Assembly (NCBI GenBank): GCA_037447655.1 | Contig: JBBHKE010002397.1 | Location: forward strand, 287,460 to 351,459 | From: Zygnema cylindricum | Taxonomy: Eukaryota > Streptophyta > Zygnematophyceae > Zygnematales > Zygnemataceae | DNA: 64,000 nt | Direction: 5' to 3' | In this document: positions 35,653 to 47,225 of the stretch, piece after piece | How the letters are laid out: each line of letters begins with the position of its first letter | Numbering within the stretch: position 1 is the first letter of the stretch | Notes under the pieces: model-generated | Told to the model about the DNA's origin: nothing | Databases searched by the model: none | The model's input: the letters and a program-made list of their open reading frames with translations, nothing else | Program-made: the position numbers and the translations under genes

Positions 35653-38600
35653 TACTGTACTGTTTACTATATAGAAATACGTACAATTAAATCGTCCTGA
35701 GTTTCGTTCGGCCGCGAGAAATTAGACGCACGAAATATCTTTTATGGGGAAAAATTAGACTACACAGTACACACTGTATAATGTTAAAATTTCGTGCGAC
35801 TTCCGCATGAAATATTTGCACTTTTAAACATTGATGTACTCATTGACCTTGTCAAGTTCAGTGGATCATCTTCACTTGAAAAGGGATTTGATTGGTTGGT
35901 GCTATCCCTCAACCTTCAAGAGTACAGTACTGCATGGTAAGCTATTTTAACATATTTTTTATTGTTTTTCTTAAGCTTTTTCTAACAGCTGTAGTTCTTT
36001 TTTCAGCATTTAAGTACTTTATGGCTTTTCTTCCTTTCGTATCAAAACTGGAATATTATAGATTTAAAGTCAAAAAAATTATAATTTTATTTTCAAATTG
36101 ATATAAATCTATTTTTAAAGAGTATACTTTCCTTAATTTTCACAATGGTGTTTAAAAAAAGTTGGTCAATGAAGTCTCCAATGTTTTGGTGAATATTGTG
36201 GTGTTTCAAAAAGAAATCCTTCAAAAAAAGAAACTACAAAAAAAACTAATAATGGAAACCTTCAAAAAAAACAAACCCTAAAAAAAAAAACTAAAAAATC
36301 CAATGCGCCTATGCAGAGAAGTAAAACGTCCATAAATACTTCGTCTCGTCTCACTTTTTTCGTTTTCCTTTTTTTTTTTCCTTATTGCTTGTTTTTGCTC
36401 CATTTTGTTTACTTCCTTCTCAATCTTTTCCTTTCATTTTGTGCTTTTCCCCTCCACTTCTACACCTCTTCCTTTTTTTTTTTTCTTTTTTTCTACTTCC
36501 CTTCAGCCCTTTTTCCTTCCTCCCTTTTTCCTTCCTCCCTCCTGTGAGTTTTATCTTCCCTTCTTCTCTTTTTATGTCATTCTTCTTTTTGCCTTCTTCA
36601 GTCTTTTCTTCTTTTCTTTTTTCTTTTTGTTTTTACCCTTCTTCATGGTACATTATGTCACTCTTATCAATATATCTTCTGTGCCTTTGTTTTCCTTTTT
36701 TCTTTTGTCTTTCCAACCTTTCCATTGTTCCTTTGTCTTCATGATGGCTCCCTCTTTCCCTCCCTCCCTCCCCTCCCTTCCTCTCTCCCTCTCTCTCTCC
36801 CTCTGTCTAAATGTTTATCTTTCCCTCATGTGCCATCCTCCGTTTTGTTTTGGCCAAATGTTTATTTTCCGCAGGCAAACTACCATTCATTTGGACCAAA
36901 TTCTGTCTCGCGATAATGAATGTCTGAGTTCAGCACAGTAATAAGTTTGTCTCTAAGAGACGTCAAGTAAGAGAGAGAAAGAGAGAGAGAGAGGGAGGGA
37001 GAGAGGGAGTGTGTGTGAGAGAGAGAGAGAGAAAAACGACAGGCGTAATTTGCAGAGTAAATCACGTAAATTGCTTACGTAGAAGGCGATTACGGTTATA
37101 TGAAAAGCTTATGCCGATTGCATAAATTAAACAGTATTGCATAACTTAATCATTATTTTGTAAGTCCAGCAGTATTGCTTAAAAACGAAGCAGTATTGCA
37201 AAACTTAATCAGTATTGCATTATTTAAGCAGTATTGTACAAATTAAGCCGTATTGTATAAATTAGGCTGTACCTGCACAGATCAAGCTTCGACTGATATG
37301 GCTACCAATAATAGTGTGGGCACAATAATTAGGGCAATTGCTGCCGGAACAATAGCCGTGGCTGCGAAGGCTGGAGCGATGGTAAAGGCGGCTGGAGGGC
37401 TAAAAGTGGCTACAGCCGCTACAGCCGCTACAGCCGCTGCTGCTGTCACGACAGCTGTGGCTACCAAAAAACCAGACCATTAGACTGTTTTAGACAGTTT
37501 TAGACATTTATTTTTGGGAAAATAGTTTTGTAAATGACGATTTTAGAAGAAAATGGTCGTGAAAGTGACTATTTGTAAAGGAAATGTTTTGAAAATAACG
37601 ATTTTATAAAGAATATGGTTGTGTAAATGATGATTTTTCAGTAAGTTTTGTTGCTGCTACTATTACTACTGCTGTTGCTACCAAGAAACCGGGCCATTAT
37701 AGTTTCTCCGTTTTTCCTAAGTTGTGTGATGGTTTTGTAAATGAAAAAAACCGTTTTGTAAATGACGATTTTAAAGGGAAATGGCCGTGGAAACGATGGC
37801 TTTCTTTGTTTTTTTGCTACTGCTATACCCAACATAACATGTTACAGTTTTGGTTCTTTATACCTAAACTTGGTATACCTAGTTGTGCAAATCCGTAAAG
37901 AAGTTAAATATAACAACTGTAATACACGTCAAAAATATGTTATTCAAAATTGTTGAATATAAGTCTTAAAACTCCCTTGTCACCGAATAAGAATTTGGTG
38001 TTAAAACCTTCAATGTAGTTCATTGGGTTACGACAACCCATAAAATGATTTCGTGTAATTGCACCGTTTTTATGTTTTTCGTGGAATCAAACAGTAACCA
38101 TCAATACACGCCATAAACGCCATTGTTGAAACTTAACTGATCGCATTATTTTTTTGGTTTTGTAGGCTTAGCTATGGCTTATCGAGTTATGGCAACGACT
38201 ACAGAATTCTCATTGATTTCTATAATATATGTTATCTGTTGCAATATCCACCCATATACATTAGAAACATCATCGTTGACCCATGAAAAAACTCATTGGA
38301 TTTGTGTTTTATAATACCTAAGAGGGTAATATATGATTGAAAAAACTTTCTGGTATGTTTTTTTAGTAACTCTTGCATAACTACTAATATGCGTGCAAAA
38401 TACCGTTGTTGATAGTGGACAAAGCGCGCCACTTTTAAGTTTTTTAAAGTATAAACTTGTAACCTCACATTTACACACACACAACAATATGAATAGAAAC
38501 TTGATATCATGTTTACATAACTTCTATTATTTTACCATAATATATACACAATTTTGTTCAAATGTATACCAGTCGAAACCTTTATAACATAATGCACCGT

Positions 38601-39299
38601 GTACTATGTTAACTCAATAAAAAATGATAAATAAGTAGGGTTTCACCATTAACGTTTATTTGTTGTAGTGCGTACAGTACTACAACACCAACAGATAATT
38701 GTCGTTACATGGTAACCATCTTCTGAGGAAAATTATCCATTTACGTCTTTAGTGCGACAACATACCCTCAAGGGAGCGCGATGAAGAGTTTTGTTGTAGA
38801 CGATGCAATAAGCTTTGTTGTTCGCGCATTCACCTATTATTATTTCATTTTATCATTCACCCATTTTGTATAAATATATTATATCACGCTCTTTCATTAT
38901 AAGGATAAATATAGGGGTTTTTTACAAATTACTACTTAATATCGTAAAACCATATGATTGCAGAAATTATTGTGAAGTTGCACTGGTTATGCATTATTAG
39001 AATAAGCACCATGAATGCACCATTATCGTCTTGAGCGTTACTTTTAACCTTTGATAGGCACAATATACTAGCTATTTACACATGAGGACTCTATATTACA
39101 TTAAGATAACAGTAAGCTGCTGGTTAATGTGAGTTGATTAATTTACAAATAATTAGCATAGCTAATTTAATCCCATTTAACGTTTCAAAAACACAATCTT
39201 TATTGTTGTTAAGCACACTACCTAGAACAAATAACATTCACTCTCTAAATTAGTATTATTTAAAGAAATAAAATGGAAGTACGGTACTAAACAGAGTTA
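35653..39299. other. Gene-poor region with repeats
   Basis: Holds a T/C-rich stretch (about 36340-36830), a (GA)n tract (36970-37035), a repeat-borne short open frame near 37.3 kb, and unassigned AT-rich DNA from 37.9 to 39.3 kb. No gene with recognisable domains was found. Confidence 0.45.
37298..37483 (+). CDS. Repeat-borne short ORF, Ala-rich, unknown
   Basis: A 61-residue open frame starting MATNNSVGTIIRAIAAGT and ending in an Ala/Thr-rich tract. I do not recognise it. A related sequence occurs at 47968-48100 (ATNNSVGIIIRAIA) without the ATG and with a different C-terminus. Both copies are followed by similar non-coding DNA (AAATGACGATTTTAGAAG and TTGTGTAAATGATGA types). It may be part of a dispersed repeat rather than a gene. 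Confidence 0.25.
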   Translation: MATNNSVGTIIRAIAAGTIAVAAKAGAMVKAAGGLKVATAATAATAAAAVTTAVATKKPDH

Positions 39300-39520
39300 C
39301 ACTGCCCATAGTTGTTATATTCAACACTAATTCTGTTAATACTTTGTTGGTCGACACTCATAAAGTAGTGTCAACATTATTATTAAGGGAATGGATTACA
39401 ATTGGCCACGTTTCCTTGACCAAAATATATATTAGTGTTACATGAGTGTTATATATTTTAATTTCTCATTAACGCTAATAAATCGTTAAAGACTTAAAAG
39501 CCAATTTACGACGGGCAATG
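39300..39520. mobile_element. TA-flanked MITE, CACTGCCC subfamily
   Basis: Begins CACTGCCCATAGTTGTTAT after TA and ends TTACGACGGGCAATG before TA. More diverged than other copies. Confidence 0.6.
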
Positions 39521-39572
39521 TACTCGTATACTACGGTAATTCAAAGTGTACTGGTACACTACAGTACAGTAA

Positions 39573-40529
39573 GGGCGTGTTCCCATGTGTTCAAGTAAAG
39601 GTTTTTTCCCGTCGTTTTCACAAAAAATGGGACTTTCAACGAGAAAATATTACGCCGTACGAAAAATGGGCAAAAACACAAGTACATTTTGCGTTATCTT
39701 GGAACTTGGAAGGTACAACAATTTGGCGTTATTATCATCGCGACCCACTTCCAGCTCATCTTCATACTTGCACTGGAATCAAATCACGATCTGATTTTAA
39801 CCAAAATAACACCCCATAGACGAATCGAAAGCAGTTATTGCACGCGTGAAACGTCTTCGAAAATTTTTGAACGAGGGAGAGTACATGCTATTTTCTAACA
39901 TGCTCGTCACGCGCGTGTACGTACAAAAATGACAAGCATGTACGGAAAAAAAATCGTTGGAGTCTCGAACTTCCACTTTCATTCATGGGTTCCTTTGCAA
40001 CAATTTACAACATCCTCGTCTCTCCCCATCTTTTTCATTCGACCGCTTCTCTTTCTCTCATCTCTAAATGGAATGCATCAATAATAATATTAAATGAAAG
40101 ATATATATTTTTCCTTTCTTTTTTTATATTTTTTGTCTCATTTTGATGGCGTATCGAATGATAAATGGTAAGAAAAAGAAATCGGGAAGCCATGGCGGAA
40201 ACTTTACGTGTTGATGACGTCATAAGGTAGCGTGACTTCGCGATGTCACATAACCCTAAACATCTACGATGTCACAAAAACTCGACGTCTACAACCGTCG
40301 CCGTTTTTGTAGACGTCACTAATTTTAGGAAGTTTCGTAGTCGTCTACATTTCGTTTCGTACTATCGTAGGCTGTCGCATATTTTGTATACGTCTACACC
40401 TGTCACATATTTGAAGTAATGAAGGCGCAAGTAATGATTGACATTGGAACACTTTGAAAAGTACACCGTAAAATCTGCGCTAAAATCCAAAGTAACGTTT
40501 CAAAGTTTGGGTTACATGGGAACACGCCC
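39573..40529. mobile_element. Harbinger-like DNA transposon, 957 bp
   Basis: Perfect 16-base TIR GGGCGTGTTCCCATGT at both ends, flanked by TAA (39570-39572 and 40530-40532). GGG-starting TIRs with 3-bp TAA/TTA duplications are the PIF/Harbinger signature. No transposase is visible. Confidence 0.88.
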
Positions 40530-40532
40530 TAA

Positions 40533-41313
40533 GGGTGCGTCTCCATGTGCCTAAGTAAGGGTTTTATTTTGTCGTTTTCCTGAAAAACTTAGAGCCGTAC
40601 CGCGTAAGTTTCAACCGTACAAAAAAATAGAGAAAATGAAAAGTACATTTTGCGTAATCGTCGAATTTAAGATGTACTACATGTTGTCGTTTTGTGTTCT
40701 TCGACCCACGGCCACGCCAAAAAACGTCATCTTCAAAATTTTCTTTAAAACACAGGGAAGATGTGTTTTGAAACAAAGAATTTTCGAAAAACAAATAGAA
40801 ACGCGTAGTCGCACGTTTATTTTTTTTTCAAGAAATTTCAAAAGAATTCAAGCGACGACGAAAAGTGCACGATCCGCTATGTTTTGTCCGTTTGCGTACA
40901 GGTACGATAAATCAAAGTACACAATTTGTTTGGTTTTGTCCCTTTGCGCCTGGTACGAATTTTATTTCGCCAGGGGTCTCAAGATCCGATGCCATTTCAC
41001 GTCGAGCGGACAGGCGACGCAAAGGCAAAATGCATCTTCTTCAACCGTGAAACGGCACAGGGTGGAAGGCGTTACGTCTACAATGTCATGAAAAGTCATG
41101 CGACGTCACAAGCAGTTACAAAAAATAACATGCGCCATCACCGATTGTACACTGTCGACAGACGTCATGTGCATTGTCGACGTATACAATCGTCATGCCC
41201 TTAAGTGACAACTTGGTTTGGTACACATAGGGACACCCGAAATCCGGGTCCGCCGGATCTGCGCTTAAATACAAAGTAAATTCTCTAAGTTTCAAGTACA
41301 TGGAGACGCACCC
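40533..41313. mobile_element. Second Harbinger-like element, 781 bp, abutting the first
   Basis: TIR GGGTGCGTCTCCATGT at both ends, flanked by TAA (40530-40532, shared with the previous element, and 41314-41316). The TIR is related to its neighbour's, and both share an AAGTA-AGGGTTTT-type subterminal region. No transposase is encoded. Confidence 0.88.
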
Positions 41314-41472
41314 TAAGTCTCAGTGTACTGGCATACTAATTACCGTACAAAATGAAGGTTTACGTTTTAGGCACTCACGTCTGTCGACGTCAAATCGCAC
41401 TCACGTCTGTCGACGTCAGATGGAAAATCTCAAAATCAGCTTCCATATAGTCGGGTACAGTTCAGTACAGTA

Positions 41473-42022
41473 CACCGCCAATCGCTATTAGCGTAGAAGT
41501 TTCTTTAGCGTACATGAAAAATTATCGTGGTTTACGCTAATTAAAAATTTGAAAATTTTGAAAAAAAACATGCATTCTAATTGTTTAATAATTCTAATTT
41601 GGGTCTTTGAAAAAAATAAATGTCGGTCGCAAACATGCTTACACTAATATAGGTGTTCGTACAAAATCTGACAAATCGTACGTTAACACGGTCGAAACGT
41701 GGTTGCTGGACGAATATGTGCGAACGTGATATTTGACAACCCGATTAGACCCCCTTTTTAGAGCGCACATTCTCATGCGTCCGCGGCTATTAAAACTCAT
41801 TAATTATACCTTTTCACTTAAAAAGGAACAATTTTGTACGGCATGACACTATCCCTACACCACACTAATTAACTAACGGCGTACTTCCGTTTTGTACGGT
41901 GCTAAAATATTAACCCTAAATAGAGTAAAGAAAAAAATAGAATGAACTACGCTAATGGAGAATAAAAATAAAAAAAAACTGGACGGAATTAGCGTACACT
42001 ACGCTAATAGCGATTGGCGGTG
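41473..42022. mobile_element. Long CACCG-family element, 550 bp
   Basis: CACCGCCAATCGCTATTAGCG to CGCTAATAGCGATTGGCGGTG: near-perfect TIRs, with TA on the left and a degenerate AA on the right. The longest family member here; a short CTACGCTAAT motif recurs at the right end. Non-coding. Confidence 0.8.
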
Positions 42023-42034
42023 AACTGCACAGTA

Positions 42035-42249
42035 CACCGACGATCGTATTTAGCGTGTATATTTTTTTTGTCTCTTAAAACATCTTTTCTCCGTACACAT
42101 TTGTCCAATTTTCAATTTAAGACCGCCATTCGTAAGCTGAGAATGCAACCTTTCAATCGCAACCGTCAGATCCACAATTCGACATGCATGTACGGAGAAA
42201 AGATGTTTTAAGAGAAAAAAAACATACACGCTAAATACGATCGACGGTG
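42035..42249. mobile_element. TA-flanked MITE
   Basis: CACCGACGATCGTATTTAGCG to CGCTAAATACGATCGACGGTG, flanked by TA. The two ends have covaried: both carry ACGATCGTATTTAG in complementary form, so the hairpin is preserved. The interior matches the 35.4-kb copy. Confidence 0.85.
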
Positions 42250-42694
42250 TACTATATTAAAAGTAGCAGAACAAACGCTACGGTAAAAAACTGCTCGCAG
42301 TAGAGCGTTGAAATAAAACAGAACTACGTTGAAAGAAACAATGTACGGATTACTCGATACGGGGTTGATGTTTCTTTGTAAGCGGGAAACTTTAAAGCAA
42401 ATTTGAAATTTCGCATACGGAAGAGAACTAGAGAAGGTTGCCGGGGTTGATGTCCAATTCGTACGGATTTCAACTTTTTTACGAAAATTACGTAGTATTC
42501 GTCAATTTCATACTTTTCGTTGTATTTAATACCGTGCGTAATATGCGCACGGGACATCTATGGTTGCCGGTGGTCCCCTCCCTGGGAGCCGCGCATGTTC
42601 GAATCAACATGCTGTATTGCCATACATTGTTTTTAGGGTTTCTTCTACTTCGTGCTTTCTTCCTTTGCGTGATTTTCAAACATTGACTTTCACA

Positions 42695-43035
42695 TAACGT
42701 GCCACGTGGCAAATTTGAAATGCATCTAAAATTTATAAAGCGTATTTGCTCGCCATGGATTTTGGCTTTCTTCATGGCTTTTCCTCGTCGTTGCACCACA
42801 TGGAGACACGTGTCAACTTAAATGTAAGCTATCTAACTTCAACTGCCACGTGTCGTCGTCTTCATAATGAGATGCCACGTCATCATTTTTATTTTCGTTG
42901 AATGTGACAGAATCAAAAATTCTTTCTAGCTTAGCTTGCCATGCATTTTGGCTTTCTCTATGGCTTTTCCTCTTTTCTCACCACATGGATACACGTGTCT
43001 ATTTTACACGTGTCAACTTTACACGTGTCAACTTT
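42695..43035. promoter_or_regulatory. Cluster of CACGTG/ACGTGTC motifs upstream of NSE4
   Basis: At least seven ACGTG cores in about 340 bases, most as CACGTGTC or CACGTGGC. Two diverged copies of a segment with GCCATG, ATTTTGGCTTTCT and ATGGCTTTTCCTC lie within it (about 42755 and 42938). In plants such motifs bind bZIP/bHLH factors (G-box/ABRE). It lies 0.5-0.85 kb upstream of the NSE4 start; whether it regulates that gene is inference. Confidence 0.45.
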
Positions 43036-43159
43036 TAACGTGAGCTCACAATAATTCTCTCTAACATGAGTATGGAAAAGCATTTGAAACCTTTAAAAAG
43101 AATCCTTACACATGTTTTCATGTTTGAGCTCCCCTCTTTCCAAACGTCTCTCCTTCTTT

Positions 43160-43545
43160 TTTTTCGTCCCTCACGAATTTCCTTCTCCCTCTCTCTCTCC
43201 TCCCGCTCTTCCTCTCCCTCTCCCCTTCTCTACCCACCCCCCCCCCTCCACACAGTTTGTTAGGAAATGAGGTGGTTTCTCCTCTCGCCTCTTTGCGTAC
43301 CCGTCCCTCCCTTCTTTCCCTTTTTTCTTTCCATCTCCCTCTCCCTCTCTCTCCCTCCCTCTCTCTCTCTCCCCCTCTCTCCCTCTCCTCCCTCTCCCTC
43401 CCCTCTCCCTCTCTCTCTCTCCCTCTCTCTCTCCCTCTTTTCCCTCCCTCTTTTCTCTCCTTCCCTCCTCTCTCTCCCACCTCCCCTCTCTCGCTTCCTT
43501 TCTCTCCCTCTCTCTTTCTCCCTCCTTCCCCCCCCCCCCCCCCCA
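43160..43545. repeat. CT-rich tract ending in a 17-base poly-C run
   Basis: About 385 bases, almost entirely C and T on the plus strand apart from a short break near 43250-43300. It ends with 17 consecutive C residues just 5' of the NSE4 start codon. Open frames on both strands across it are compositional artefacts. Confidence 0.9.
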
Positions 43546-43548
43546 CCA

Positions 43549-44372
43549 ATGGCCTCCCCCAGTGTCTGGTGGCTGACTAAGGAGATTCGCTACCAGCAAC
43601 GAGAAATTCAAAATGCCGTTGAAAGTACGTTTTTTATTATTTTATTATTATTATTTGTTTTTATTCTATTCTATTTTGTTTGTTTATTTGTTGTTGTTGT
43701 TTTTTTTTCTTTCTTAGTTTTTTTGCCTTTTTTTTAAATTTTCTGTAATTTTGTTTTTTGTTTTTTGCTAGTTTTTATTTTTTGGTAGTAAGATTTATAT
43801 TTACTTTTTTACAACATGTCGTTATCAGTACATTTTTTTTTATTATTTTTTGGTATTTTTTGTTTTTTTTTGTTTCATTTTTTTACATTTTCTTTTTGTT
43901 TCATTTTTCTCCATTTTTTTTTTGGGAGGTAGGTGGATAGTCTTAATATGCATTTTTATTCTTTTGTGTTGTCGATTTATTCATTTTTATTTTTTTTTTG
44001 ATTTTGGTCGCAGGTTTGAATCAGAATGTCTTACAGGGGAAATTTTTTGAAAAAATTATGGATTTCGTAAATTCGACTTGTAGTCAAGGTACTTTATTTA
44101 CCTTTTCTTTAAACTTTTTCTTTTTTTTTTTACTTCTTTTCATTTTTTAGAACCCTCTTTCTTTCTTTTTGAACCTTTTTTAATTTTTTTGAACCTTTTC
44201 TCTTTCTTGAACCTTTCTTTAAACCCTCCCTTTTTTTATGCATTTTTTATCCTTTCCCTCCGTTTTTGGTCTTCTTTTGCGTTTTTTTACTCCTTTTTAA
44301 CTCCTTCCTTTAATATCCATTTTGATTTTGCAGCAAAACAACAAATGCGAGAATTCGCCAATAATGATACTT

Positions 44373-44449
<77 letters not shown>

Positions 44450-45827
44450 TGCAACGAGTAATTAACACCGTGTTTATTTACTTTTACACCGCTTTTATTA
44501 GTTCTTTATCACCTTTCAACACCTTTAAACTCCTTTTAATTTGACTCATTTCTATTCCTTTTCACTCCTATTTCTTCTTTTTCTTTACTATCTACTCTGG
44601 TTTTGAAGCAAAACAAATGCGAGAATATGTAACCGATGCCAAAACAAATGCGAGAATATGTAACCGATGCCAAAATTCTTCAAGATTTGACGCAAACCCT
44701 TACTAAAGAAGCCAATAAGCTTCGAAAATGTGACAGTCCGACGAATGACGAGCTTATTCGAGCTCTTCAAAGAAAGTATTGTCGCCTTCTTTTTGAAGAA
44801 GGTTCGGAAATCGATCCTTCTTCTTTCGATTGGGTGAGGTTGGGAATGGAGGTTGCGATTAAATACGACTCGGGTATCACGGGATTGTGTTCTATGTAAG
44901 GTTTTTCGAAAACTTTTTTAAGTTATTTGTTTTTTGAACTTCAATGTTTTTTTAAGTTGTTTGTTTTTTAAATTTCTGTTTGTTTTTTCAAAGTTGTTCA
45001 TAAGAAAATTATTTTATTGTCTAATTTGTGGTAAAGAACCAATTAACAGAATAAAGAACAAACTTTTTTTTTTTTTTGTAGTTTTTGTGTTTTTGTAGGC
45101 TTGGTCCCATGGCTTCTCAACCGAAAATGAGGAAAACGCAAATCGGTCATCGAAAAAGAAGAGAAAAACCGACCAATCCCATGAGACCTGCTGATGTGAG
45201 TTTAAAAAAGAAAGGAAAGAGATAGATTCCATTTTGAAATCTTCATTTTTTTTTTTACATCGGTAATGAATCCAATTTTCAATTGTTTAGAATCTTTTTT
45301 TTGTTTTCCGCATCGGTAAGGATTCCAATTTTATTTTTTTTGACTAAATTGTCCTCCAATTGGTAAAAAAAAAAAACAAAGAAAGAAAGACATCCGTTAG
45401 CCTTTTGGTTTTTCAACTTTGCACTTTTAATTTTTTGTACTTTCTTACTCGTGTATTTTTTGTAAGGTTTTTTTTTAGGGCTTTCTAAATTTTTGTACCT
45501 TTTGTACTTTTGTCCATTTGCACTTTTGCAGATTAGCAATTCAATTCTAAATTTTTGTACTTCTGAATTGTTGTACCTTTTGTACTTTTGTACTTTTGTA
45601 GAGCAATTCGATTGAGGAAGGCACCGTCGACAAGGAGACGGAAGCGAATGTCCACACCATATTTAGTATTTTAAAACGACATAAATCCGGTGTCCCCTTC
45701 ATCAATTTAGTTTTTAATCGACAATCTTTTGCCCAGACCGTTGAAAATGTCTCTGCCTCGTCTTTTTTAGTGAATGACGGACGGTTGAAATATACTAAGG
45801 CTTCCGATGGTACTTTATTGGCTCGTA

Positions 45828-45868
<41 letters not shown>

Positions 45869-45992
45869 CCTGCCTCCCTTGGTCCTATCTCTTTGTTCTT
45901 GCTTCTCTCCCTCTTTTTGATTCCATACGCTCTGCAACAAGCTGTTTTGTCCTTCATCCTTAGTTTTCTCCCCCCTTTTGTATTGCCGTCCG

Positions 45993-46056
<64 letters not shown>

Positions 46057-47225
46057 ATCCCTCTCCCTCTCTCCCTCTCTCCCTCTCTCCCTCTCTCCCT
46101 CTCTCCCTCTTCTCCTCTCCCTTCACCTCTCCCCCTCCCTCTCCCTCTTTTTAGTTCCTTATGTTCTGCAAGCTGTTTTGTCCTTCACCCTTAGTTTCCT
46201 CCCACCTTTTGTGCTGCTGTCCTCCCTCCCCAGGATCAGATCGAGAGAGGAGAAGTGAGGAATTCTCAATTTGTGATGCGAGTCGACTATAGGGACTGGG
46301 TGGTAAGTCTTTTAGGGTTTTCGAGGGTGTTTCTAGGATTTTTTACGGGTTTTTTTGGGGGTCCTTTTTTAGGATTTTGTGATAGGATTCGACTGCAGTG
46401 ACAAGGAGGTATCTTCAAATATACTGTGGACCATATAGTTAGTGTGGGCCCTATGCTCATTATATAACAATGACTCACAATAGGTTATATTAACTTATAA
46501 TATTTTACATAAATACAAGTATAGTTGTTTTTGTTGTATGTGTTTATTTCTAATCTCTGGTAATGTAATGGTTCTTTTCAATTCAACACTATTTTCTGGC
46601 TCCTAATGATCTTAAGAGGACTGTAAGGTAAGCTGATTTTTTTTTTTATTCTCTGTCCTTTGACAAGTGTTTATTGCACTTTTAATAAGAGACTTTAGAC
46701 CTGCAGATTTCATTTGAACTTACCTTAACTAATACAAATTAGTCTTAGACCCAAGATTGTCCGTAAAATTCCATCCCTCTCCCTCTCGCAAGGACTTGTT
46801 TCCCAATTGATATATTGATATAAAGAAAACATTTTGCACGGGCAAACAATTCCGGACCCTCTAAACATCTTTAAATCTTTAAATGGTCTTCAGTAGCTCT
46901 TAAATAATCTTTGTCAATGTTCTTTGGTAACTCTTAAATAATATCTTGAAGAACACTTAAATAATATCTCTACATGTTCTTCAATAACTGTTAAATAATA
47001 TTTTTCTATTTTTCATTGCAGGAATTGATGGAGATGGTCCCGCCCGCAGACGAATTAATGCCCCATCGAGTAATAACGGAAGATATTAATTGGAAACCTC
47101 CCGAGGAAGAAAAAGAAGAAGAAGAGGAAGAAGAAGGCGACGTTGAGGGAGAGGAAGGGGGAGAGAACGATGAAGAGACACTACAAGAGTCGAAACAGAA
47201 GCGGAGAAATGAGTGGCAAAACTGA
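43549..47225 (+). CDS. NSE4: SMC5/6 complex subunit NSE4 (kleisin)
   Basis: Non-SMC element 4, the kleisin bridging the SMC5-SMC6 heads in DNA repair. Exons: 43549-43623, 44013-44090, about 44655-44889, 45100-45193, 45602-about 45824, about 46245-46301 and 47022-47225, roughly 325 residues. The N-terminal helix region has EIRYQQREIQNAVE and ILQDLTQTLTKEANKL. The conserved C-terminal winged-helix region reads SFAQTVENVSASSFLVNDGR, then QFVMRVDYRDW and PPADELMPHR, close to the family signature. The tail is acidic. A 31-base tandem duplication at the start of exon 3 forces an acceptor inside the second copy. The exon 5/6 junction is assigned by phase only. The start codon is the first ATG in frame; upstream exons cannot be excluded. 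Confidence 0.85.
44328..44671 (+). repeat. Triplicated NSE4 exon-3 edge with (TA)n insertion
   Basis: Three copies of the exon-3 start (GCAAAACAAATGCGAGAA type) occur: a diverged one at 44331-44372, cut off by a (TA)n run at 44375-44446, then two perfect 31-base tandem copies at 44610-44640 and 44641-44671. Only the last is in frame with the rest of the exon. Confidence 0.85.
45240..45601 (+). repeat. NSE4 intron with duplicated edges
   Basis: Two CATCGGTAA-GATTCCAATTTT units (about 45258 and 45310) and a diverged copy of the next exon's acceptor and start (CAGATTAGCAATTCAATTC at about 45529) precede the real one at 45602 (AGCAATTCGATTGAGG). TTTTGTACTTTTGTAC repeats fill the gap. Confidence 0.65.
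45832..46150. repeat. (CT)n tracts in NSE4 intron 5
   Basis: Two CT arrays (about 45832-45868 and 45994-46150) separated by a unit that recurs after the second array: TTCTGCAA/CTGCAACAAGCTGTTTTGTCC, then TTAGTTT-CTCC-CCTTTTGT. So the tract and its flank were duplicated. Confidence 0.8.

Noticed and set aside
43118-43737. Long open frames on both strands at 43.1-43.7 kb
   Set aside because: CT tract and poly-T composition; only the segment starting MASPSVWW at 43549 fits NSE4.
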